From VMCP01 sp965655465 (GTDB taxonomy: Bacteria > Bacteroidota > Bacteroidia > NS11-12g > UBA955): a stretch of DNA of 11,926 bases. Under the pieces are notes generated by a model. It saw only the letters and a list, made by a program, of their open reading frames with translations. It searched no databases and was not told the DNA's origin. Location: positions 1-11,926 of the forward strand of contig CBFHGY010000066.1 in the NCBI GenBank assembly GCA_965655465.1, given 5' to 3'. The translations under genes were made by a program, and so were the position numbers. Shown one piece after another: positions 1-6,973 of the stretch. How positions within the stretch are numbered: position 1 is the stretch's first letter; each line of letters begins with the position of its first letter.

Positions 1-245
1 ACGGGGTGGAATTGGGTATCCTGCAAAATTGCGTTATACTCAGTACCGTCCAAATTCAATTTAACTTTGTACGCATTTGGTGTGTATACCAAATTCTTGA
101 AATCAGCTTGATAAATCGCAAAATGAATGGCTTCATTACCGTCGCTATACATAACACAAGGTACCATACCCTTGTGGCGCAATTCTTTCGCCGTGCGAGT
201 TCCTACTTCACCGCGTAATTCCCCTTTTAATAAGATGGTTTTCAT
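1..245 (-). CDS. rplY: 50S ribosomal protein bL25 (L25/Ctc family), 5' part only
   Basis: Partial gene. The ATG is at 243-245 and reading continues off the left edge, so about 81 N-terminal residues are visible. The translation begins MKTILLKGELRGEVGTR and continues with AKELRHKGMVPCVMY. This is the signature start of the L25/Ctc 5S-rRNA-binding domain: a beta strand, then a 'lR..G.VP.V.Y' segment. In Bacteroidota the protein is usually the long Ctc form with a second C-terminal domain, which would lie outside the window. The product binds 5S rRNA in the large ribosomal subunit. The gene starts 18 bases after the prs stop on the same strand, and prs-rplY is a common order in the phylum, so co-transcription is likely. 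Recognition is from the N-terminal domain only. Confidence 0.9.
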   Translation of the reverse strand, partial: MKTILLKGELRGEVGTRTAKELRHKGMVPCVMYSDGNEAIHFAIYQADFKNLVYTPNAYKVKLNLDGTEYNAILQDTQFHP

Positions 246-263
246 AATATAATACGTTTAAAA

Positions 264-1247
264 TTATTTAATTTGTTTGAGATCCAAGGAAGTTTGCGAA
301 TTGAAAACTTGCTTGAACAAAGAACTGATACTGCCGTTCTCATGTACATTTCGGATTGCCCTTGCAAATAAGGGAGCTACCGAAAGTACTTTAATTTTAT
401 CAATATGCCTTTTTAAAGGAATCGTATCCGCAACAACCAATTCTGTGAGTACAGACGCTTCGATATTTTCATAGGCTTTGCCACTCAAAACAGGATGGCA
501 ACAAAGTGCTCTCACAGTTTTTGCCCCTTTTTCTGTAAGCATTGCTGCTGCTTTACATAAAGTACCGCCAGTGTCTATAATATCATCAATTAAAACCACA
601 TCTTTACCTTCTACATCACCAATAACGGTCATATTGGCAATTTCGTTAGCTCGTTTCCGTTCTTTGTCGCAAATTACCATAGGCAAATTTAACAATTTGG
701 CCACCTCACGAATACGGTTTGAAGCACCCACATCAGGAGCTGCAATAACCAAATTATCTTGGTTTAAAGTCTTGATATACGGTACAAAAATGATGGAACT
801 TTCTAAATGATCCACAGGCATATTAAAAAAGCCTTGAATTTGAGGTGCGTGCAATTCCATCGTCATAACACGATGTGCGCCTGCTGTACTCAATAAATCT
901 GCGACCAATTTGGAGGCTATCGAAACTCTCGGCTTGTCTTTACGATCTTGACGGGCAAAACCATAATAGGGAACTACTGCTGTAATGTAATTGGCACTTG
1001 CGCGCTTAGCTGCATCAATCGCCATAAGTAATTCCATCAGGTTATCGCTATTGGGATAGGTAGATTGAACGATGAATACATCGCAACCACGAACCGATTC
1101 CATAAAGTTAGGCTGAAATTCACCATCGCTGAAACGGCTAACCGCTAATTCACCAGGAATAGTTCCGTAAAATTCACAAATGGCGTTGGTAAGTTCGAGT
1201 GACGCGGAGCCACCAAAGATTTTGACTGGGTGTATAAGTGAAGTCAT
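264..1247 (-). CDS. prs: Ribose-phosphate pyrophosphokinase (PRPP synthetase)
   Basis: Makes 5-phosphoribosyl-1-pyrophosphate from ribose 5-phosphate and ATP in the cytoplasm. PRPP feeds purine, pyrimidine, histidine, tryptophan and NAD synthesis. The 327 residues are close to the usual class I length. Visible motifs are FSDGEFQPNF (39-48), the flexible catalytic loop ARQDRKDKPR (98-107), the metal/ATP-site segment ELHAPQIQGFF (131-141, with His133), and the PRPP-binding loop VVLIDDIIDTGGT (217-229). The ATG at 1245-1247 gives a full family N terminus; no Shine-Dalgarno is evident. It lies 55 bases downstream of the tRNA-Gln gene on the same strand and 18 bases upstream of rplY. I see no convincing separate promoter, so transcription may start at the tRNA promoter. 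No missing catalytic residues were noticed. Confidence 0.97.
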   Translation of the reverse strand: MTSLIHPVKIFGGSASLELTNAICEFYGTIPGELAVSRFSDGEFQPNFMESVRGCDVFIVQSTYPNSDNLMELLMAIDAAKRASANYITAVVPYYGFARQDRKDKPRVSIASKLVADLLSTAGAHRVMTMELHAPQIQGFFNMPVDHLESSIIFVPYIKTLNQDNLVIAAPDVGASNRIREVAKLLNLPMVICDKERKRANEIANMTVIGDVEGKDVVLIDDIIDTGGTLCKAAAMLTEKGAKTVRALCCHPVLSGKAYENIEASVLTELVVADTIPLKRHIDKIKVLSVAPLFARAIRNVHENGSISSLFKQVFNSQTSLDLKQIK

Positions 1248-1302
1248 AAATAGGATTTTACTTTCTCATGGGACTGTTCCCAGATATCATCAAATCATTT
1301 AG

Positions 1303-1375
1303 TTGTCCGACTAGGGCTCGAACCTAGACTCTTCTGGACCAAAACCAGACGTGTTGCCAGTTACACCATCGGACA
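1303..1375 (-). tRNA. tRNA-Gln (anticodon TTG)
   Basis: Read on the minus strand, the 73-nt gene folds as a full cloverleaf. The acceptor stem is TGTCCGA / TCGGACA (7 of 7 pairs) with discriminator A at 1303. The anticodon stem is TCTGG/CCAGA with loop TTTTGGT, so the anticodon is TTG at 1340-1342. The T arm is CTAGG-TTCGAGC-CCTAG. Anticodon TTG reads CAA, hence glutamine. The 3' CCA is not encoded (CT follows the discriminator), so it must be added by tRNA nucleotidyltransferase. It lies just downstream of a strong promoter match and upstream of prs. Confidence 0.96.
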
Positions 1376-1387
1376 ATTTTCGGAGTG

Positions 1388-1418
1388 CAAAAATACAATA
1401 GAAATCCACTTTTGCAAA
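1388..1418 (-). promoter_or_regulatory. Bacteroidota-type promoter for tRNA-Gln (and possibly prs-rplY)
   Basis: On the minus strand there is a -33 element TTTG (1415-1418), exactly 19 bases (1396-1414), then a -7 element TATTTTTG (1388-1395). This is a perfect fit to the published Bacteroidetes consensus TTTG-N19-TAnnTTTG. The -7 element ends 12 bases before the first base of the mature tRNA, leaving room for a very short 5' leader. An uninterrupted A9 tract (1429-1437, minus strand) sits about 10 bases upstream of the -33 element and could act like an UP element; that part is inference. Confidence 0.8.
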
Positions 1419-1506
1419 GACTCGGCTGTTTTTTTTTCAATAATGGAATTATTTCTAGGCAAATACATGGAATTAGCTCAATAAACTCAACAAAACGTGC
1501 TCATTA

Positions 1507-3093
1507 TTAAATTACCTGTAAAATTTGTGTTTCACATTTTATCGAACTGCGTAATTGTACAATATAATTTCCAGGCTTCAGGCCTTTTACATCCAATTCA
1601 TATCGGTATTCACCTGGTGAATGTCCTTTATCAAAATATACAGATAACAACCTTCCCAAAGGATCATAAAGGCTCAATTTAAGAGACCCACCTCCATCGG
1701 TTCTGTATTCCACCTCCGTTTTATCGCGAGCAGGATTGGGGTATATGCGTCCCAAAGAAATTTGAGTCATATAGTCTGTAAATGTTTCAATTTTGCTTAA
1801 ATTATTCCTAAAAATCGGCAAAGTATTGAAATCTTGACCTAATATACCTTTCACATCATTAGCAGAAAGCTCAAACCAATCTTGTAGAATGCTTCCATAT
1901 ACTTGGCGGAAATCGAACTGCATGGGCACATTATCATTTACCGTTGTTGCACTAGGAATAGTTGGATTATTTCCAATAATTCCAGGCTGAACCGCATCTC
2001 CAAAAACCATCAAGGGCGCAGCAGCACCATGATCCGTTCCCGTACTGCCGTTACTTTGAATGCGCCTGCCAAACTCACTAAATGTCATTCCAACAACTCG
2101 ATCGCTGATTCCAAGCAACTCTAAGTCATCTTGAAATGCCTCCATGGCAATGCTTAATTGCGACAATAAATTACCATGGGAACCTTCTTGGGTATCTGAA
2201 GAATCTACTTGGGCACTGTGGGTATCAAACCCTCCAATAGACACCATATATACCGGTGTTTGAAGTCCACCGTGAATGAGTCGCGCCACAATTTTCAACT
2301 GTTCTCCCAAATTTCCCCCTCGTACACCGGTAGGATATTTGGTCGATTTGTTGGTTCCTTTAGAAGCAGCCTCTTTGATAACATCTGCATATTCGTTGGT
2401 TTGTTGCGCAAGTAAACGAATGTAGGCCAATTCATCGCCAGCAGGTGTTGCAGGAACAGTGCCTGTTGCATTATCCAATAAATCGTAAAAACTGCTTGGG
2501 TTTGTTACTGCCATACCCATGTTTACTTTGGGACCCATAAAAGCCAAGGACACCAAAGGTCCTATTTGAAGGGCCAAGGGATCTTTCATGTTTGCATTGG
2601 GATAATCTTGAGGGAAATTCGGGAATTGAGTATCCAAATAACGCCCCATCCATCCTGTGGTTAACACTTGGTTGCTATTTGAAGCCGTCATCCAAATATC
2701 CGTGGACCTAAAATGCGAAAAGTCCGGCTGGGGATACCCAACCGACTGAACAATACTCATTTTATCTTTTTCGAAAAGACGTTGTGCCCCCCCCATTTTG
2801 GGGTGCAAACCAGTTTTACTCGAATTTTTAAGTTTCAATACTGAAGATTCCGCCAGCAATACGTTAGATCTCGCTTTGCTCAAATTGCTGTATTGATCAA
2901 CCGGAACTACCATATTCAAGCCATCGTTTCCGCCGTTTAATTGAATAATTACCAGTACTCTACCCTTCGCAGATCTTTTGTCCAATGCACTTAAAAAGCC
3001 ATTGTTTTGCACCGATCTCAATTGCATCCCATTCAAGCTTACAGGCAAAGAAATTCCTGCCACAGCTGCTTTGATAAATGATCTTCTTTTCAT
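1507..3093 (-). CDS. DUF1501 family protein with Tat-like signal and T9SS C-terminal sorting domain
   Basis: The 528-residue protein belongs to DUF1501, a family related to the sulfatase/alkaline phosphatase fold; its reaction is not established. The N terminus MKRRSFIKAAVAGISLPVSL fits a twin-arginine signal (RRSFIK, then a hydrophobic stretch). Family landmarks are QLNGGNDGLN (51-60), HPKM (97-100), SHFRSTDIWM (126-135), GGFDTH (287-292) and FSEFGRRIQSNGSTGTDHG (338-356). The Asp and His residues in the last two are candidate metal ligands. From about 449 a type A T9SS sorting domain begins: RIYPNP, then KLSLYDPLGR, then GLKPGNYIVQL near the end. It predicts export through the outer membrane and surface attachment or release. 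The start is 12 bases after the DUF1800 stop, so the two form an operon; this pairing is common in Bacteroidota and Planctomycetota. A G8 homopolymer lies at codons 100-103. Confidence 0.93.
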   Translation of the reverse strand: MKRRSFIKAAVAGISLPVSLNGMQLRSVQNNGFLSALDKRSAKGRVLVIIQLNGGNDGLNMVVPVDQYSNLSKARSNVLLAESSVLKLKNSSKTGLHPKMGGAQRLFEKDKMSIVQSVGYPQPDFSHFRSTDIWMTASNSNQVLTTGWMGRYLDTQFPNFPQDYPNANMKDPLALQIGPLVSLAFMGPKVNMGMAVTNPSSFYDLLDNATGTVPATPAGDELAYIRLLAQQTNEYADVIKEAASKGTNKSTKYPTGVRGGNLGEQLKIVARLIHGGLQTPVYMVSIGGFDTHSAQVDSSDTQEGSHGNLLSQLSIAMEAFQDDLELLGISDRVVGMTFSEFGRRIQSNGSTGTDHGAAAPLMVFGDAVQPGIIGNNPTIPSATTVNDNVPMQFDFRQVYGSILQDWFELSANDVKGILGQDFNTLPIFRNNLSKIETFTDYMTQISLGRIYPNPARDKTEVEYRTDGGGSLKLSLYDPLGRLLSVYFDKGHSPGEYRYELDVKGLKPGNYIVQLRSSIKCETQILQVI

Positions 3094-3105
3094 GATGCAC
3101 GTGTA

Positions 3106-4773
3106 TTATGATAATTGATATTCAGAAAGATTCATGATGCGTTTATATAAATATTGCAATTTTTGGGTAACCGTTTCCAAAGCTGTTGTATGGTTTGGAT
3201 ACGTGGGATTTACCGCTGCGTCATATTCTTCGGTCCAATTATAATCGGGAATACCACCGGGTAAAAGAATTTCTTTCAAATCCACAATTTGCTGTAGCCC
3301 TAAAGCCATAGGCAGCAAAAAATGGCATGCCTCATTTATTAATTTATCCGCATTATTAGGTTCAGAAAATCCTTGTGTGATTTTCCAAACATCCACCTTC
3401 ATGGTATAACTCGCATCAAATTTATGCCCAATCCAAAGTAAATAATCTTGCAATTCGTTGCGTTTGGGTAAAGAATCGGAAGTAATCCAAGAGCGGTTAT
3501 ATAAGGGCAATTGGTACCACGCCTCCCATCCCGATACACTTGGTGGATCGCCCAAATCCATTTGATTAAGTGCAGTAAAACCCGCGAAAAAGCTATAATA
3601 TTTATAGAGTAATTCTGGATTTGTTTGTGTTGGAGGTTCAATTTGAAACTGCCTTACAAAACTCACCGAATGGGTTAAAGGATCCTTTATAATGCAAGAA
3701 CGATTCCAGATATCGAAGAAATGTTCGCTCATAAATAGGGATTTTAACACGGGTTTGATTTCATAATTATTATCTCTGAAAATCTTAGCTAAAGGAGCAA
3801 TTACTTGATTTTCAGCATTATCATCTATTTTATAATACACAAAATACCGATACAAACGCCTGCAAATAAACTTAGATACTTCTTCCTTCTGAAAAATCAT
3901 ATTCAGCAATTCTTTCAATTCATCTGTTCCAGCGGTAATGCCCGTTTTCCCTTTTATCGTTTGGTTTCCATAAAAAGCAGAAAAGGTTTTATCGGTAGAA
4001 TCGTGCCGTGCAGCCTGAAAAATGCTGCTTACAGGCGATGTTAATACATTGATGTTAAAGCCCGTTAATATACGTGCTGCAGCTTTTACGTCTTCCTCAG
4101 TATATTGACTGTCGGGGCCTTTTCCTAAAGTAAATAATTCTTGAAGTTCTCGAGCATAATTTTCATCAGGTGCATTTTTAGTATTTAAACGACCATTCAA
4201 ATAATACAACATGGCAGGGTCCACAGTTATTTGTTGCGTAAAGGTTTTAAAATTCCCCATAGCATAATCCATAACTACCTTGTAATAATAGTAATATGCC
4301 GAAGTAAAAGGCACGGCTGCCAATTCTACTGCAAAGTGATTGTGCCAAAATAGCAACATCTTTTCGTATATCGTAGCCGTTTGATTGGCCGCAAGCGACC
4401 ACATCCAAGCTTTCATGGAATTTACTCGTGCAAACTCAATATTAAAATTAACAGGTGCATTCACCCATGTTTGTCCATAGGCGACGTCCGCATCTGGATA
4501 AACTTTATCATAATTATTAATTGGCGGATCAATTGAAATTTTACTCGTATCTAAAAGTTTATCAACGCTTTGCTCTAAAGACAAACCCTTAAATGCATTT
4601 AAATCATTTAGCGATGGCCCGAACATGGCACGTCGCAATAAATGAAGTTTATCATCTACGTTCCATGTAGATGTATAAACATCTAAACCCGTATTGGTTC
4701 TGCGGGTTACTTTTAAACCTTCGGAAGGTGGTGTTTGGGAACGCTTAAAGCTAAAAAATTCGCGCCTATTCAT
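3106..4773 (-). CDS. DUF1800 family protein
   Basis: A 555-residue DUF1800 protein; the biochemical role of the family is unknown. Typical motifs are present in order: LHLLRRAMFGPS (43-54), LLFWHNHFAVE (140-150), ENYARELQELFTLG (204-217), AARILTGFN (232-240), and near the C-terminal part DPPSVSGWEAWY (409-420) followed by LPKRNELQ (435-442). The N terminus MNRREFFSFKR carries a twin-arginine-like RREFF but lacks the hydrophobic helix that should follow. Neither a classical signal peptide nor a T9SS tail is visible, unlike the partner DUF1501 protein. The gene is first in a two-gene operon with DUF1501 12 bases downstream. Co-occurrence suggests the two products act together, perhaps on an exported substrate; that is inference. 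Confidence 0.92.
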   Translation of the reverse strand: MNRREFFSFKRSQTPPSEGLKVTRRTNTGLDVYTSTWNVDDKLHLLRRAMFGPSLNDLNAFKGLSLEQSVDKLLDTSKISIDPPINNYDKVYPDADVAYGQTWVNAPVNFNIEFARVNSMKAWMWSLAANQTATIYEKMLLFWHNHFAVELAAVPFTSAYYYYYKVVMDYAMGNFKTFTQQITVDPAMLYYLNGRLNTKNAPDENYARELQELFTLGKGPDSQYTEEDVKAAARILTGFNINVLTSPVSSIFQAARHDSTDKTFSAFYGNQTIKGKTGITAGTDELKELLNMIFQKEEVSKFICRRLYRYFVYYKIDDNAENQVIAPLAKIFRDNNYEIKPVLKSLFMSEHFFDIWNRSCIIKDPLTHSVSFVRQFQIEPPTQTNPELLYKYYSFFAGFTALNQMDLGDPPSVSGWEAWYQLPLYNRSWITSDSLPKRNELQDYLLWIGHKFDASYTMKVDVWKITQGFSEPNNADKLINEACHFLLPMALGLQQIVDLKEILLPGGIPDYNWTEEYDAAVNPTYPNHTTALETVTQKLQYLYKRIMNLSEYQLS

Positions 4774-4801
4774 ACGTGTATTAAAATAAAATTTAATCTA
4801 C

Positions 4802-4821
4802 ACATTTTACGGCTAAAATGT
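4802..4821. repeat. Perfect 8-bp inverted repeat upstream of the DUF1800-DUF1501 operon
   Basis: ACATTTTA and TAAAATGT are perfect inverted copies separated by CGGC. The element lies 29 bases upstream of the DUF1800 start codon, in the 125-base gap after the FkbM gene. It could be an operator for a dimeric regulator or a 5'-UTR hairpin. No T-run follows on either strand, so a terminator is unlikely. No convincing -33/-7 pair was found next to it. Confidence 0.4.
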
Positions 4822-4867
4822 TAATATATCTTAAAATGACCTCAAATTTTACACGGGTTTGACGGTT

Positions 4868-4888
4868 TACCGATTATTCAAGTCGGTA
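4868..4888 (-). terminator. Weak hairpin after the FkbM gene
   Basis: TACCGA and TCGGTA can form a 6-bp stem with a 9-base loop, beginning 10 bases after the FkbM stop codon. There is no T tract after it on the minus strand, so it is at best a weak or factor-dependent end of transcription. It may instead be coincidental or only protect the 3' end of the message. Confidence 0.2.
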
Positions 4889-4898
4889 GATGACGATT

Positions 4899-5588
4899 TT
4901 AATTCCCCCTCAGGAAAGTGAGCTCTTCCAAAGTATCTGAAATAGCAGCCAAAAAGAAACCGTTTTCTTCCAGTGTTTCCACCATAGATTTGGTTTTGGA
5001 AACACCGCCCTCCGCAAATCTTTCATGAATTTCAACTGCAATTTGTTGCAAATCAGGTAATGCCGAAACTATTTGAGGCATTACCTCATATTCGGTTCCT
5101 TCGATATCCATTTTTATTGCCGTTATTTTTTTTGATGGAAGATCCAAAAGAATATCTTGAATATTCTTCACAGGTACCTCTACAGTATCGTTTGTATTTA
5201 CATTCTTAAGTTGCGAAAGACTTCCCGATACATGGTTTTCATTTTTCGGAAGGAAGAATCTTACGACACCGGTTTCTAGCGCCACCCCGTAGTCATAAAA
5301 AGAATAATTTGTTGGGAGATTCTGTTCCTTTATCCATTGGATGGATTTAGGAGTTGGGTCAAACCCACAAACTTTACATCCCGTTTTTTCAATTAAATTT
5401 AAGTCAAAACTAACATCCATGCCAACCCCAAAGGAAAGTATCGTATCTTCTGCTCCAATGCGTGATAGGTCGAAATAAAAACCTCCATAATCGGTCCCCA
5501 ACCATTGCAAATCATTGGCTTTGGCCTTAATTTTAAATTCTGGTCTTGGAAATAGGAGATGTCTTAATTTTCTAAGAGAAGTTCGCAT
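4899..5588 (-). CDS. FkbM family S-adenosylmethionine-dependent methyltransferase
   Basis: The 229-residue protein has the hallmarks of FkbM methyltransferases. The SAM-binding first strand and turn is ILSFGVGMDVSFDL (50-63). The ribose-binding acidic strand is GFDPTP (75-80). The family signature IKMDIEGTEYEV (158-169) is followed by VEIHE (185-189). The SFGVGMDVSFD glycine loop is the variant of one FkbM branch, not the commoner DVGANxG. Members often O-methylate sugars or natural products; the acceptor cannot be predicted here. There is no signal peptide, so it should be cytosolic. It stands alone between the divergent GH5 gene (62-base gap) and the DUF1800 operon, and no glycosyltransferase or polysaccharide cluster is adjacent. 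A TACTTTTG box (5593-5600) lies 4 bases before the ATG, but no -33 element is spaced properly. Confidence 0.9.
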   Translation of the reverse strand: MRTSLRKLRHLLFPRPEFKIKAKANDLQWLGTDYGGFYFDLSRIGAEDTILSFGVGMDVSFDLNLIEKTGCKVCGFDPTPKSIQWIKEQNLPTNYSFYDYGVALETGVVRFFLPKNENHVSGSLSQLKNVNTNDTVEVPVKNIQDILLDLPSKKITAIKMDIEGTEYEVMPQIVSALPDLQQIAVEIHERFAEGGVSKTKSMVETLEENGFFLAAISDTLEELTFLRGN

Positions 5589-5650
5589 TATTCAAAAGTA
5601 ATGGCTAAAGTTCAAATTGTATTAAAATTGCAGTCAAAGTCCCAAAACTC

Positions 5651-6973
5651 ATGAACCCGCCAATCCTATTTTCAAGAGTACCTAAAAACTTCCTATATTG
5701 CATTATATGTATAAGCACATTTTTGGGCTCATGCACTCATAAAAAAACCGCTGAAACTTCCCGTTTTGTTTATTTTCAAGTTAAAAATGGTGATTTCTAC
5801 CTCGAAAACAAACCTGTATTCATAAAAGGATGCAACTATTGGTATGGGGGTTATATTACTCAAGCCGGTGAACCATTGGGATATAATCGCCTAAAATTAG
5901 AACTGGATTTTTTATATAAGCAAGGCATTAATAATGTTCGTGTTATGATAAGTTCAGAAGGCGATAGTTCGTATCCATTCAGAATTTATCCCAGCTTGAG
6001 ACCCCGTTTGGAGCAATTCGACACTTCCCTATTTTATGGTTTTGATGTGTTGTTAACCGAGCTTCATAAACGCAAGATGACCGCCACTATGGTACTCGGT
6101 AACAATTGGGAATGGTCTGGTGGCTTTGGTCAATACCTAGAGTGGCATCACGAACAACATGGTAAGTCTGTTTTACCCAAAACAAATAGCTGGGATTGGG
6201 ATAACTTTTGCCATTATTTAGCTCAATTTTACCGTTGCGATTTTTGCAAAACAAATCATCAAAACACGATCCATAAGATACTTACACGAAAAAATTCAAT
6301 AGATAAAATCCCTTATACACAACACCCCGCTATTCTAGCCTGGGAATTGGCCAATGAACCCCGACCTATGTTGAGCCAGTATTGGCAACCTTATGTAAAC
6401 TGGATTCAACAAACTTCCGCATTTATCCGTTCTATCGATTCCAACCATTTAATTACCATCGGTCAAGAAGGCAGCATTTCTTTATTTAATGACCCCCTCA
6501 AATTCGAAGAAATCCACAACATCAGCCATATCGACTATGCAACCATCCACATTTGGCCCAAAACATGGAATTGGTACGACGGGTCATCAGCCGCCTCAAT
6601 TGCGGATACTACGCTAGACAAAACCATACACTACATTGAAGAACATGTAAAAATCTGCCAGAAAATTAATAAACCACTCGTAATTGAAGAATTTGGTTTA
6701 CACAGAGATGGCAATAAGTTCAACCCTGAAAGTACCGTTCAAAATCGAAACGTATATTATGGCTTGATTTTGGATGAAATTAAGAATTACCGTGTTTCAG
6801 GCTTCAACTTTTGGGGAGCCATTGCCCTATCCGAAAATGTAAACAAAGACGGTTTTATGAAGGCAAATAGTCTATATAGTGCCGATCCACCACAAGAAGA
6901 GCAAGGACTTTATGGAGTTTATACCAGCGATTCCAGTACTTGGCAACTTATTCGGTCCTTTCGTCCAAAATAG
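5651..6973 (+). CDS. GH5 family beta-mannanase/mannosidase-type lipoprotein
   Basis: A 440-residue glycoside hydrolase of family 5, most like subfamily 7 (endo-beta-1,4-mannanases and some beta-mannosidases). The N terminus is a lipoprotein signal: hydrophobic LYCIICISTFLGSC with lipobox Cys28, so the enzyme should be membrane anchored. The catalytic acid/base is Glu236 in AWELANEP (230-237). The nucleophile is Glu347 in LVIEEFG (343-349). The HIWP segment at 300-303 and FNFWGA (385-390, aromatic platform) also fit. The stretch before the acid/base (NSIDKIPYTQHPAILAWELANEPRP region) is the part most like GH5_7. An extra CDFC pair occurs at 196-199. The gene is divergent from FkbM and convergent with cutC, overlapping its 3' end by 26 bases. 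Endo- versus exo-activity cannot be decided from the sequence. Confidence 0.9.
   Translation: MNPPILFSRVPKNFLYCIICISTFLGSCTHKKTAETSRFVYFQVKNGDFYLENKPVFIKGCNYWYGGYITQAGEPLGYNRLKLELDFLYKQGINNVRVMISSEGDSSYPFRIYPSLRPRLEQFDTSLFYGFDVLLTELHKRKMTATMVLGNNWEWSGGFGQYLEWHHEQHGKSVLPKTNSWDWDNFCHYLAQFYRCDFCKTNHQNTIHKILTRKNSIDKIPYTQHPAILAWELANEPRPMLSQYWQPYVNWIQQTSAFIRSIDSNHLITIGQEGSISLFNDPLKFEEIHNISHIDYATIHIWPKTWNWYDGSSAASIADTTLDKTIHYIEEHVKICQKINKPLVIEEFGLHRDGNKFNPESTVQNRNVYYGLILDEIKNYRVSGFNFWGAIALSENVNKDGFMKANSLYSADPPQEEQGLYGVYTSDSSTWQLIRSFRPK

Noticed and set aside
6..218. Plus-strand open frame of 70 codons at the left edge
   Set aside because: It is antisense to rplY, which is clearly recognisable on the minus strand.
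1269..1282. Hairpin TGGGA-ACAG-TCCCA between tRNA-Gln and prs as a terminator
   Set aside because: The stem is only 5 bp and is followed by GAGAAAG on the minus strand with no T run, so an intrinsic terminator is not supported.
1443..1475. Direct repeat ATGGAATTA (1443-1451 and 1467-1475) after the DUF1501 gene
   Set aside because: Two 9-base AT-rich copies 24 bases apart, with no associated element or promoter box; likely chance.
5593..5600. TACTTTTG as a -7 box giving a leaderless FkbM transcript
   Set aside because: No TTG lies at the expected spacing upstream (the nearest TTTG is 12 bases away), and an 8-base match alone is common in AT-rich DNA.
5623..5630. TAAAATTG as a -7 box for the GH5 gene
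   Set aside because: It has one mismatch to TAnnTTTG, and the sequence at the -33 position (AATG) fits poorly.
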